From JAAYYM01 sp964483155 (GTDB taxonomy: Bacteria > Bacillota > Clostridia > Lachnospirales > Lachnospiraceae): a DNA stretch of 64,000 bases. The notes under the pieces were generated by a model that was not told the origin of the DNA, did no database searches, and saw only the letters and a program-made list of their open reading frames with translations. Positions within the stretch are counted from its first letter, which is position 1. The number at the start of each line of letters is the position of its first letter. The position numbers and the translations under genes were made by a program. Positions 26,196 through 35,342 of the stretch are shown here, piece by piece. The DNA lies in the NCBI GenBank assembly GCA_964483155.1, contig CAZAAC010000008.1, positions 8,154 to 72,153 of the forward strand, written 5' to 3'.

Positions 26196-27215
26196 CTATG
26201 CCTCTTCATTTATAGGGATATAAATTCTATATTGATGTATATTATTTTTTTCTCCATAGGCATGCTTTGCGGAATAATGATCCATTAGTCTCTCTAATAG
26301 TCCCTTCATATATGCTTCCGCATTCTCTAGTATTTTGTAACTCGGTAGTTCATATACAATATTCAACAAGTACTGCCCATTTGCAGTCTCGGTTACTGTA
26401 ACTTTTGCGCGATATATCGGATATAAAACACTAAAATATTCTGTTGTTGCTTTTAGTATAAATCTGATATGTTGAAAACTTGCTTTTGCAATACTTCCTG
26501 CAACTTCATTCTCATATTTAAAATAACGATTTTCAGAAGCATCATGATACTGATTCAGCATTGCCATCTCAAAAGACTCTTGTTCAGCTAATCCTTCAAA
26601 ATATATCTTCATAAATTCATATAGCAAGCGTATCGCATATTCAACTATATAATTTACTTCTACAGATATAAGATTTTTTTCACTTTCACTAATAACCATT
26701 TCTAAAACAACTTTAAATATCTTTACAATCTCCTGATAACCTTCTTCTCTGTCCTTAAGGATATCACTCATTTCAAGAAATAGTTTCTCATACTTTACGG
26801 TCTTCTGTTTATACTCTTCAGCAATCTTACTCTGCTGATCCCCGGAATTATATTGATCCAGCCCATCATATAACCATTTAACTACTTCTTCGGCAGATGT
26901 CCATGGTTTTATGATCAATTTATTGATATGTAAATCGTTATGGATATCAATTGCTTCTCCTGCTTCTTCTCTTTCTGCCATTAGCATGGTAATCGTATTA
27001 GGATATTGTCCATTTATAATCTCTAGTAACTCCCTGCCGCTCAATAAAGACATATTTAAAGCAATAACAGCAACCGCAATCTCATTTTCGTCTAAAATCT
27101 TCAGCGCTGCTTCTCCATCTGCGGCGAAAAAACACTTTACAGTCTTGTCCAACACAATTACTTTTAATCTATTGATTATGGTTTCATTCTCATCAACAAA
27201 TAAAATTGTTCTCAT
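26196..27215 (-). CDS. receiver-domain regulator lacking the phospho-acceptor Asp
   Basis: The 339-residue product starts with a CheY-like receiver (about residues 1-120): ILFVDENE keeps the acidic pair, and IIKPW keeps the Lys-Pro motif (Lys103). The phospho-acceptor position, usually D in DxxMP, is Ala52 in IALNMS. It is therefore probably a pseudo-receiver that does not take phosphate at the usual site. Residues about 125-339 form a helical region followed by a mixed domain I do not recognise, with no HTH, GGDEF, EAL or HD-GYP motif. The ATG at 27215 was chosen because the receiver fold begins there; 42 upstream codons are not domain-like. GGGA lies 8 nt before it. First gene of the sortase/LRR series. 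Confidence 0.72.
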   Translation of the reverse strand: MRTILFVDENETIINRLKVIVLDKTVKCFFAADGEAALKILDENEIAVAVIALNMSLLSGRELLEIINGQYPNTITMLMAEREEAGEAIDIHNDLHINKLIIKPWTSAEEVVKWLYDGLDQYNSGDQQSKIAEEYKQKTVKYEKLFLEMSDILKDREEGYQEIVKIFKVVLEMVISESEKNLISVEVNYIVEYAIRLLYEFMKIYFEGLAEQESFEMAMLNQYHDASENRYFKYENEVAGSIAKASFQHIRFILKATTEYFSVLYPIYRAKVTVTETANGQYLLNIVYELPSYKILENAEAYMKGLLERLMDHYSAKHAYGEKNNIHQYRIYIPINEEA

Positions 27216-27367
27216 ATGTATTGTCCCGACCCCTTCGATTGTTTTCATGGCATACTTACATATATACATCATTGTACTATATATTGACGAAATTTCAAGC
27301 GTTTTGCTACATATTGCTTGAATTCTCATTTTGAGAAACAAATTCTCTCTAATATACTATCATGCAT

Positions 27368-28063
27368 TTAAATTTCTTCAACATACATGACCCCGTTAAT
27401 TTCCTTTAGACTATTTAGAATGTCTTCTCTTTGGTTTCCATATTTCATTTCAATTGTTAACAATGCCGTCACATAATCATTTTTTATTTTTGTTTTATTA
27501 ACTTCATAATTTTCGATCTTTACTTCCATATTTCTGACCTCTTTCAAAAAATCAGAAGCATGTTTAAGTGTATTTAGTTCGACATATAAATCCAACACCT
27601 TCGAATGATGAGATACATAAGAGTCTAACTTTACAAGTAACCAAAATGTAATAATAACCAAGAGTAATGCAACCAGCGCGCCTTCCCAAAAACCAATTCC
27701 AACGGCAAGTCCAATACAGGCACATGCCCATAAACCAGCCGCTGTTGTCAACCCGCGGACTTGATTACGTCCTGTCACAATTATGGTTCCTACACCAAGA
27801 AATCCGACGCCACTGATAACCTGCGCTCCCATTCTTGTCACATCTATTTTTGAAGTGTCAAATACTTCCCCTGCATATTGGGCTGTGAGCATTACAAGCG
27901 CTGCACCCATGCATACAAGAACATGCGTCTTAATACCGGCACCTCTTCTTTTCCGTGCCCTGTCTATACCGATTACTGTTCCTACAAGCATTGCAAACAT
28001 AAGTCTTAAAAAAACAGATAAAGCATTCACGCCCTGTATATATATCAAAAAATCCTCCCACAT
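27368..28063 (-). CDS. MgtC/SapB family membrane protein
   Basis: The 231-residue product has four to five membrane segments in its first 150 residues, with the family signatures FAMLVGTVIGIDRARKRRGAGIKTHVLVCMGAA and QVISGVGFLGVGTIIV, then GLTTAAGLWACACIGLAVG. A soluble C-terminal part (about 155-231) resembles an ACT-like fold (VTALLTIEMKYGNQREDILNSL). In other bacteria MgtC proteins act in magnesium stress and virulence by modulating ATP synthase or transporters; here the role is unknown. Ribosome site GGGGG. The next genes on the strand are the pseudo-receiver and sortase, 152 nt away. Confidence 0.88.
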   Translation of the reverse strand: MWEDFLIYIQGVNALSVFLRLMFAMLVGTVIGIDRARKRRGAGIKTHVLVCMGAALVMLTAQYAGEVFDTSKIDVTRMGAQVISGVGFLGVGTIIVTGRNQVRGLTTAAGLWACACIGLAVGIGFWEGALVALLLVIITFWLLVKLDSYVSHHSKVLDLYVELNTLKHASDFLKEVRNMEVKIENYEVNKTKIKNDYVTALLTIEMKYGNQREDILNSLKEINGVMYVEEI

Positions 28064-28150
28064 AATAGTTTCCCCCTTCTATTTATAACATGCAATCATG
28101 AAATACTTTAGATTTTGAAAAGTTGCTTTGATATAAATTCATTATTAATT

Positions 28151-28175
28151 ATACAATATTTTGCTTATATTGTAT
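28151..28175. promoter_or_regulatory. 9-bp inverted repeat upstream of the mgtC-like gene
   Basis: ATACAATAT and ATATTGTAT are perfect inverted arms with a 7-nt spacer, in the gap between cstA and the mgtC-like gene. It may be an operator; AT richness makes chance possible. Confidence 0.4.
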
Positions 28176-28213
28176 ATAATATTATGTTTTTTGCGAATAG
28201 TTGAGGTGGGTTT

Positions 28214-28258
28214 TAAATAAAAACCCCGCATATCAAAAAAGATATACGAGGTTTCAAC
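28214..28258 (-). terminator. terminator of cstA
   Basis: Arms at 28221-28234 and 28241-28254 form a 14-bp stem around a 6-nt loop. The two imperfect positions pair as G-U only when read on the minus strand, and a T run follows there, so the terminator belongs to cstA. Confidence 0.88.
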
Positions 28259-28287
28259 TTTTATAAATAATATGTTTTCATAAATAA

Positions 28288-30018
28288 TTATGCTGCATTT
28301 TTCTTTTTTGCCTGTGCAGTCAATGTTTTTATACCATCAATTGCTAAAATAACAGCCAAAACAACTAACAACAATGCAATTACAGTACGTATGATACTCC
28401 AGCCTACACCCTCACCTACTGCAATGATGTTCATAATATTGAATTTCAATGTAAATATCAGTGATGTTATTGTAACAACCAGCATAAATGCCATTGGAAT
28501 AAAGAACATCTTATTATTCTTTCCAATTTTGCCAAGCCATGTCGCAACAGCCAATAACCCAAGTGCAGCAAGCAATTGATTAGCTGCTCCAAATAAAGGC
28601 CACACCTTCGCATATCCTGTCATACCAAGACCAACGCCTAAAATTACAGTAATGATTGTTGACACATAATTATTGGTTAAAAACTTCTTATAACCTGTCG
28701 CAGTTTTTGTTGTCTCGCCTTCGCTAAGCCAGAATTCCTGGAACATATATCGTGCAAGACGTGTTGCTGTATCAAGTGATGTTAAACAGAAAGCAGATAC
28801 TGCTAATATCAACATGGAATAAGCAACTGATTCTGCCCCGGCAAATCCTGGAATAGAAGCAACCATTTTAGAAATACCTGTTGCAAAAACAACGGTAGGT
28901 GTAACTGTCTCTCCAGAAACATAACTAGACCAAACATATCCAACCGCAATAAGTGAAATAACTGCCAGTAAACACTCTACTAACATCGCACCATATGCAA
29001 TTGGTTTTGCATCTCTTTCATTATCAAGCTGTTTTGCTGTTGTTCCTGAACCCACAAGTGAATGAAAACCAGAAATCGCACCACATGCAATTGTAACAAA
29101 CAGTGCAGGAAATAAATAACCAATTGATGTTCCTGTCGGCGCCAATGTATCAACAAAGCCCGTAAAAGCTGGAATATCAACTGTAGGATGACTTCCAATA
29201 ATACCAAAAACAGCAACTGCCATCATAAAATAGAGCAGAAAAGAACTCAGATAATCACGTGGCTGTAATAAAATCCATACTGGGGTTACAGAAGCAACCG
29301 TAATATAGATTCCAATAATAATCATCCACACCTTACCACTTAAGTATAATGGATGCCAGTTTAGTCCGATTACCATACATAAAACAATGACTGCAATACC
29401 AATAAGTGTTGATACTAAAAGTGACGCATTCTTTCTGTATACAAAGTAACCAAAAGCAATTGCGATTAAGATAAATAAAATTGAAATCATCGCTGTTGAC
29501 GCATTAGCTGCGCTTGCTGCCACATCCAATACACCACTCTCATCAAAAGTAGCCTTAAATGTATTCGCAACAATTGATGCAAATGCTGCAACAACCAGAA
29601 TTAATGTCAAATAAGAGAATACAATAAAAAGCTTCTTTGACTTCTGTCCCATTGTATCAGCAATTACCTCTCCTATAGACTGTCCTTTATGACGAATTGA
29701 TGCAAATAAAGCACCAAAATCATGAACAGCTCCAAAGAAAATACCACCGACAATTACCCATAGAAGTACGGGTACCCAACCAAATACTGCTGCCTGGATC
29801 GGTCCATTAATAGGTCCTGCTCCAGCGATTGATGAAAAATGATGTCCCATTAAAACAGGTGCTTTTGCTGGTACATAATCCACATCATCTTCTAGTTCAT
29901 GTGCTGGTGTCGGTTTTGTCTCATCGACACCCCATGTTTTTGCCAGCCACTTCCCATAAAATAAATAGCCCGCTACCAGTAGTACAATACTGATTAATAA
30001 AATTACTACCGCATTCAT
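28288..30018 (-). CDS. cstA: carbon starvation protein CstA family transporter
   Basis: A 576-residue polytopic membrane protein with about 14-16 hydrophobic segments. Family hallmarks are KAPVLMGHHFSSIAGAGPINGPIQAAVFGW near residue 50, GAVHDFGALFASIRHKGQSIGEVI, and GFHSLVGSGTTAKQLDNERDAKPI. E. coli CstA and its paralogue BtsT take up peptides and pyruvate, so pyruvate import is a fair guess. I chose the ATG at 30018, with GGGAGG 9 nt upstream; 11 extra upstream codons would overlap that site. It begins 4 nt after the stop of the unknown gene at 30023, so the two are almost certainly co-transcribed. Confidence 0.93.
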   Translation of the reverse strand: MNAVVILLISIVLLVAGYLFYGKWLAKTWGVDETKPTPAHELEDDVDYVPAKAPVLMGHHFSSIAGAGPINGPIQAAVFGWVPVLLWVIVGGIFFGAVHDFGALFASIRHKGQSIGEVIADTMGQKSKKLFIVFSYLTLILVVAAFASIVANTFKATFDESGVLDVAASAANASTAMISILFILIAIAFGYFVYRKNASLLVSTLIGIAVIVLCMVIGLNWHPLYLSGKVWMIIIGIYITVASVTPVWILLQPRDYLSSFLLYFMMAVAVFGIIGSHPTVDIPAFTGFVDTLAPTGTSIGYLFPALFVTIACGAISGFHSLVGSGTTAKQLDNERDAKPIAYGAMLVECLLAVISLIAVGYVWSSYVSGETVTPTVVFATGISKMVASIPGFAGAESVAYSMLILAVSAFCLTSLDTATRLARYMFQEFWLSEGETTKTATGYKKFLTNNYVSTIITVILGVGLGMTGYAKVWPLFGAANQLLAALGLLAVATWLGKIGKNNKMFFIPMAFMLVVTITSLIFTLKFNIMNIIAVGEGVGWSIIRTVIALLLVVLAVILAIDGIKTLTAQAKKKNAA

Positions 30019-30022
30019 GTTC

Positions 30023-30562
30023 CTACCTCCCTTTTTTTGTTTTTGATACATGAATTATTCTTTTCAAAAATTTCGCATTATCTCTTCCACTACCATTAGT
30101 GTATATTTTAACTTGCTTAACATCAACCAATGCTGTATGAAAATCCATCCATCCGAGAAGCGAAAATTGAAAATTCTTATGAATATGACAATGACGTAAT
30201 GCACGTAATGCATCCTTTGTGTATTCGTCACATACAAAAAGTGCCGTAATATATGTATACATATGTCCTGGTTTGGGTTCAATCAATCCCATCCCCTTTT
30301 CATATGCCATATCCCTGCACTGTTCATACAATTCTTTTGTTAATTGTGGAATCGAAAAAACGTAAACATACTCATGACTATCAGCACTCCACAATTGTGC
30401 TTTTTTCATTAAAACATATTTTTCCGAATGTACATGAAAAGTACATTCGGCAGTTAATAAACCTTCTGAGGTTTCAGACATTTTAATATCATAATATGAT
30501 TCGTAGCTTTTAAGAATTTTATCCAGTACTTCTGTCCGTTTCAAAATGAATGCCTCTTTCAA
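30023..30562 (-). CDS. unknown protein co-transcribed with cstA
   Basis: A 179-residue soluble protein I do not recognise. It begins MKEAFILKRTEVLDKILKSY and has no signal peptide or membrane segment. Features are a Tyr-rich central part (HEYVYVFSIPQL), KPGHMYTYITALFVCDEY, and a basic end (RIIHVSKTKKGR). The layout suggests a mixed alpha/beta fold with a helix pair at each end. The ATG has AAGAGG 5 nt upstream. The stop lies 4 nt before the cstA ATG, so a role in controlling or assisting the CstA transporter is the most reasonable guess. Confidence 0.75.
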   Translation of the reverse strand: MKEAFILKRTEVLDKILKSYESYYDIKMSETSEGLLTAECTFHVHSEKYVLMKKAQLWSADSHEYVYVFSIPQLTKELYEQCRDMAYEKGMGLIEPKPGHMYTYITALFVCDEYTKDALRALRHCHIHKNFQFSLLGWMDFHTALVDVKQVKIYTNGSGRDNAKFLKRIIHVSKTKKGR

Positions 30563-30678
30563 AAAAACTTTTTTTGTAAAAATAGAGTGCTTTTTTGTAA
30601 CTTATTGCCAATTAAAGTATTAAATAATTCATAATTTTATTAATATTTTATAAAGTATATCACAACAATATAAAAACA

Positions 30679-33096
30679 TCAAGGTAGTTTCATGACAATA
30701 TTTATAATTCTACCTGGTACATATATTTCCTTCATAATATCGCCAGACAATTTATCACCTAGTGCTATTTTACCTGCTATAATAGCATCTTCCTTTGATA
30801 TGTCTGCGGCTACCTTTACAATCGTTTTTGTCTTGCCATTAATCTGCACTGCTACTTCCTTCTCATTTTCTTTCATAGCTTCTGCATCTGCTACAGGCCA
30901 TTTTTCAGCAAATACCGATTTTTCATGTCCCAGTTCTCTCCATAGCTCTTCTGCAATATGTGGCGCGAACGGCGAAAGTAATACAACAAAAGTTTCTAAC
31001 GTTACTTTGTCAATACCTCCATTTTTTGCCATATCAATGAAATTATTATTATATTCCATAAATCCAGATATTACTGTATTCAAACTGAAATGATTCAGAC
31101 GCTGTGTAATATCGTAAATCAATTTATTACGTTCCTTAATCATATTCTGCGTTTCGCAGATACCTTTATCTTTATGATCCATAAAAAGTTTCCAAAAACG
31201 ATTAAGAAACCTATATACACCATCAATTCCTCTATCATCCCACTCAGAATCAAGGTCAGGTGGCCCTACAAATAGTTCATATAGTCTTAAGGCATCACAT
31301 CCATAATCGCTTACCAGCTCATCTGGAGATACAACATTCCCTTTTGACTTACTCATTTTGATTCCGTTTTTACCAGTAATCATACCTTGATTAAATAATT
31401 TTTTGAATGGCTCATCAAAGTCAATGATCCCTATATCATACAGAAACTTTGTATAAAATCTTGAATATAGTAAATGTAATACTGCATGCTCTACCCCACC
31501 AATATACATATCAACTGGAAGCAAAGCATCTGCCTTCTCCTTATTCACTAATTCTTTATCATTATGACTATCTATGTAGCGCAAAAAATACCATGATGAT
31601 CCTGCCCATTGAGGCATCGTGTTCGTTTCTCTTTTTGCGGGTGCACCGCAAACTGGACAAGTAGTATTTACCCACTCTGCAATATCTGCCAAAGGAGATT
31701 CACCGGTACCAGTAGGCTGATAAGATTCTACCTCTGGTAAGAGTAAAGGAAGCTCCTCCTCTGGTATGGGAACGCATCCACAGCTTGGACAATGTATGAT
31801 TGGAATTGGTTCCCCCCAATAACGCTGTCTTGAAAATACCCAGTCTCTCAATTTATAATTTGTAGTCTTCTTGCCTAAACCGCGCGCTTCTATCATGATA
31901 GGGGCTTCTTGTTTCAATGTAGAGGACTCCATACCATTCCATTCCCCTGAATTAATCATAATGCCAACTGCATCCGTGTAGGCTTCTTTCATATCTTCTA
32001 TTTCAATACCCTCTTTTGCAATAACCTGCATAATTGGAATATTATACTTCGATGCAAATTCAAAATCTCTATCATCATGTGCTGGAACGCACATAATAGC
32101 ACCTGTCCCATAATCAGCAAGTACATAATCTGATAACCATATCGGTATCTTCTCTTCATTAACTGGATTAATCGCATAAGAGCCTGTAAATACACCCGTT
32201 TTCTCTTTATCCTGTAATCTGTCTACATTTGATTTCATGGAAGAGTCATAGATATAGTTTTCGACAGCAGCCTTTATTTCTGGTTTTGCGATTTTTGCTG
32301 CAAGAGCATGCTCAGGTGCAAGCACCATAAAAGTTGCCCCATAAAGTGTATCTGGCCTTGTCGTATAAACGGTAATGACATCTTCACTTCCCTCTACCTT
32401 GAAATTGACTTCGGCACCATATGATTTCCCAATCCAATCTGACTGCATCTTTTTAACCTTTTCAGGCCAATCTAATTTATCAAGGTCGCTAAGCAATCTG
32501 TCAGCATATTCTGTAATCTTTAACATCCATTGCTTAAGGTTCTTCTTTGTCACTTCAGCGCCGCAACGTTCACATTTGCCATTGACTACTTCTTCATTTG
32601 CAAGTCCTGTTTTACAAGATGGGCACCAATTAATTGGCATTTCTTTTTCATATGCCAAGCCCGCTTTAAACATTTTGACAAATATCCATTGTGTCCACTT
32701 ATAGAAATCGGGATCTGTAGTATTCACTTCCATGTCCCAATCATAAAGCGCCGCAATCTGATTAATCTGTTTTTTAATATTCTCTACATTTTCTGCTGTT
32801 GATTTTGCTGGATGCACTCCCATTTTAATGGCATAGTTCTCAGCTGGGAGGCCAAAAGCATCCCAACCCATTGGATGTATAATATAATAGCCATTCAACA
32901 ATTTATACCGACTCCATACATCAGAAATGACATACCCTCTCCAATGTCCGACATGTAATCCATTTCCTGATGGATATGGAAACATATCCAAGCAATAATA
33001 CTTTTCTCTCTTTCCATCATTAACATTGACAGGATTCTCTGCCCATAACTTAGTCCATTTTTGTTCAATTTCTCTGTGATTGTATGGTACTGCCAT
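30679..33096 (-). CDS. leuS: leucyl-tRNA synthetase
   Basis: LeuS charges tRNA-Leu. The 805-residue class I enzyme has the HIGH motif in PYPSGNGLHVGHWRGY, zinc-type Cys pairs (CPSCKTG, CERCG), an editing domain with TTRPDTLYGATFMVLAPEH and YGTGAIMCVPAHDDRDFEFA, and the KMSKS loop IKMSKSKGNVVSPDEL. The length is normal. The ATG at 33096 was chosen since GGAG lies 6 nt before it, inside a false 4-codon extension. Expression is controlled by the T-box leader at 33195-33444. Confidence 0.98.
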   Translation of the reverse strand: MAVPYNHREIEQKWTKLWAENPVNVNDGKREKYYCLDMFPYPSGNGLHVGHWRGYVISDVWSRYKLLNGYYIIHPMGWDAFGLPAENYAIKMGVHPAKSTAENVENIKKQINQIAALYDWDMEVNTTDPDFYKWTQWIFVKMFKAGLAYEKEMPINWCPSCKTGLANEEVVNGKCERCGAEVTKKNLKQWMLKITEYADRLLSDLDKLDWPEKVKKMQSDWIGKSYGAEVNFKVEGSEDVITVYTTRPDTLYGATFMVLAPEHALAAKIAKPEIKAAVENYIYDSSMKSNVDRLQDKEKTGVFTGSYAINPVNEEKIPIWLSDYVLADYGTGAIMCVPAHDDRDFEFASKYNIPIMQVIAKEGIEIEDMKEAYTDAVGIMINSGEWNGMESSTLKQEAPIMIEARGLGKKTTNYKLRDWVFSRQRYWGEPIPIIHCPSCGCVPIPEEELPLLLPEVESYQPTGTGESPLADIAEWVNTTCPVCGAPAKRETNTMPQWAGSSWYFLRYIDSHNDKELVNKEKADALLPVDMYIGGVEHAVLHLLYSRFYTKFLYDIGIIDFDEPFKKLFNQGMITGKNGIKMSKSKGNVVSPDELVSDYGCDALRLYELFVGPPDLDSEWDDRGIDGVYRFLNRFWKLFMDHKDKGICETQNMIKERNKLIYDITQRLNHFSLNTVISGFMEYNNNFIDMAKNGGIDKVTLETFVVLLSPFAPHIAEELWRELGHEKSVFAEKWPVADAEAMKENEKEVAVQINGKTKTIVKVAADISKEDAIIAGKIALGDKLSGDIMKEIYVPGRIINIVMKLP

Positions 33097-33194
33097 TATA
33101 ATCTCCATTCTGCTACTGACGCCACTAGCACAAATTGTAATGAAAAATGATGCGCGTCTTTCACCATCCCTTTACATTTTTAGAAACATTATAA

Positions 33195-33444
33195 AACAAA
33201 AAAAGCCCTTTCGTCTTCCATAACAGAGACGAAAAGGCTAATCATTTCCGTGGTACCACTCTAATTCATTCTTGCGAATGCACTCATTTATCGATAACGG
33301 GATATCCCGCCCCAATCTACTATTCTTTCAACCAGGGAACTCCAAGGCGAGTTGGGAGTTTTCATTTATTGCTTTTCACCAAACAGCAACTCTCTAGAAA
33401 ATGTACACTCTTAGTACTCCTCTTCAACGTCTATTCTTTTCATG
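33195..33444 (-). promoter_or_regulatory. leucine T-box leader
   Basis: A tRNA-sensing leader. The T-box core, AGAGTGGTACCACGG on the minus strand, is at 33248-33262. The intrinsic terminator AGCCTTTTCGTC with GACGAAAGGGCT (33204-33239) precedes leuS and is followed by a T run. Read on the minus strand, CTC (33349-33351) is followed 5 nt later by GGAG, the same spacing as TTC and GGAG in the pheST T-box of this window, so CTC (Leu) is the likely specifier codon. Uncharged tRNA-Leu would favour the antiterminator. Confidence 0.93.
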
Positions 33445-33450
33445 AAGTTA

Positions 33451-33478
33451 ATTTTATCATAAAATAAGCTTTTGTCAA
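33451..33478 (-). promoter_or_regulatory. promoter of the leuS T-box transcript
   Basis: On the minus strand: TTGACA (33473-33478), a 16-nt spacer, TAAAAT (33451-33456). Transcription would start near 33444, at the beginning of the T-box. Confidence 0.82.
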
Positions 33479-33509
33479 GAGTACATCTTTATATGATTTC
33501 TTGTTTTTA

Positions 33510-35342
33510 CTATGACACTTTTTCAAACTGACTGTTATACAAATCAGCATAGAACTTGCCAGACTTCAATAATTCTTCATGATTACCACTTTCAATAATA
33601 TCTCCATCTTTCATGACCAATATCACATCTGCATTACGTATCGTAGATAATCTATGTGCAATTACAAAAGATGTTCTTCCTTCTGTCAAACGATCCATCG
33701 CTTTTTGAATAATTACTTCTGTACGTGTATCAACTGAACTTGTAGCTTCATCAAGAATTAATAATGGCGCATCTTGAATCATGGCTCTTGCAATCGTTAC
33801 AAGTTGCTTTTGTCCAACAGACAGGTTTGCCTTGTCATTCAAAATTGTATCATAACTATTCGGCAGTGTTTTAATAAAATGATGTAACCCTACTGCTTTA
33901 CACGCTGCTACGACCTGCTCATTTGATACTCCTTGTTTACTATAAATTATGTTTTCTCTGATAGTACCTTCAAAGAGCCAACTGTCTTGTAGTACCATAC
34001 AAAATTGACTGTGCACATCTGCACGTGTTACCTGATCAATTGGAATACCGTCTAAACGAATCACACCACCATCAATCTCATAGAATCTCATAAGGAGATT
34101 TACAATTGTAGTTTTACCGGCACCTGTTGGCCCTACGATAGCTACTTTTTGCCCCGCTTTAATGCTGGCTGAAAAATCATGGATAATCATTTTATCCTTA
34201 TCATAGCCAAACGTTACATGTTCAAAATCTACGTTTCCTTTGATATCTGAAAGAATTTTCACCTTATTATCCTCGTTATCAAGTTCCTCTTCTTCAAACA
34301 GTTCGAAGACACGCTCGCTAGCTGCTGCAGTTCTTTGCAAATTTTGTGCTGCCTGTGCGAGCTGTGATAATGGCTGTGTAAATAAGCGGATATATAGCAT
34401 AAAAGCTACAATTATGCCAAAGCTAATCGTTCCCTCCATTGCTAACAAGGCTCCAATAACACAGACACATACATATCCAAAGTTCCCTATGAATGCCATG
34501 ATTGGCATCATAAGTCCGGACATGAATTGTGATTTCCATCCGCTTCTATAAAGCTTGTCGTTAATTGTTTCAAATATCTGCTTTGCTTCTTTTCCTCCAT
34601 TATATGCTTTTACAACATTATGTCCTGTATATACTTCTTCAATATGACCATTAATTTCACCTAGCTGCTTCTGCTGCGCTGTAAAATATTTCTGTGACTT
34701 TTTCAAAATTAATGTCATGAGCATAAATCCAATCATCGTACTGCCGATTGCTGTCAAAGCTAATATCCAGTTTGTATAAAACATCATAATAGTCGCACCA
34801 ACAAACATAGTCACTGCAGTTACTAACGTCCCAATGCTCTGATTCAAAGTCTGTCCAATGGTATCTACATCATTCGTGACACGGCTAAGCACATCACCAT
34901 AGCTTACCTTATCAAAATACTTAAGGGGCAGTTTGTTTACTTTTTGAGATATTCCTGTTCGTAAGTTCTTAGATATTTTCTGTGTTACGGATGCCATTAT
35001 AAAGCTTTGAAAGAAACTTAATAATGCTGCACCTACATAAACAAATACAAGTACTGTGGCAATTTTAACCACTGCATTAATATCTATGGTTCCTGAGAGA
35101 CCCTTTGTTATTTCATTTGTCATATCTTTCAATTTATCCGGGCCTGAAATTTGCAATACTGTTCCGCTAACTGCTGCAACTAATGCAACACCGATAGCAG
35201 GTAAGTAACCTTTACAGTAAACAATCAATTTACCCCAGGTTTTTCTAAATTCCTTTGGTTTTTCTACAACACCACCGCCACCCGGACCACCTAATCCTCT
35301 GGGGCCACCAATAAAAGGTTTTGAATTTCTATTTTCACTCAT
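33510..35342 (-). CDS. ABC exporter half-transporter B (heterodimeric multidrug-type)
   Basis: The 610-residue product joins a six-helix membrane domain (about 35-330) with an ATPase domain. It has Walker A GPTGAGKTT, an ABC signature of LSVGQKQLVTIARAM, Walker B LLILDEATSSVD and the H-loop IAHRLSTIRNAD. The N-terminus carries a Gly-rich stretch (GGPRGLGGPGGGG). I chose the ATG at 35342 with AAGGAGG before it; it overlaps the partner gene's end by 8 nt. The usual C motif LSGGQ is LSVGQ here, and the Glu after Walker B is present, so this half should carry a working ATP site. With its partner it resembles LmrCD/BmrCD-type exporters. MarR is encoded upstream. Confidence 0.93.
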   Translation of the reverse strand: MSENRNSKPFIGGPRGLGGPGGGGVVEKPKEFRKTWGKLIVYCKGYLPAIGVALVAAVSGTVLQISGPDKLKDMTNEITKGLSGTIDINAVVKIATVLVFVYVGAALLSFFQSFIMASVTQKISKNLRTGISQKVNKLPLKYFDKVSYGDVLSRVTNDVDTIGQTLNQSIGTLVTAVTMFVGATIMMFYTNWILALTAIGSTMIGFMLMTLILKKSQKYFTAQQKQLGEINGHIEEVYTGHNVVKAYNGGKEAKQIFETINDKLYRSGWKSQFMSGLMMPIMAFIGNFGYVCVCVIGALLAMEGTISFGIIVAFMLYIRLFTQPLSQLAQAAQNLQRTAAASERVFELFEEEELDNEDNKVKILSDIKGNVDFEHVTFGYDKDKMIIHDFSASIKAGQKVAIVGPTGAGKTTIVNLLMRFYEIDGGVIRLDGIPIDQVTRADVHSQFCMVLQDSWLFEGTIRENIIYSKQGVSNEQVVAACKAVGLHHFIKTLPNSYDTILNDKANLSVGQKQLVTIARAMIQDAPLLILDEATSSVDTRTEVIIQKAMDRLTEGRTSFVIAHRLSTIRNADVILVMKDGDIIESGNHEELLKSGKFYADLYNSQFEKVS

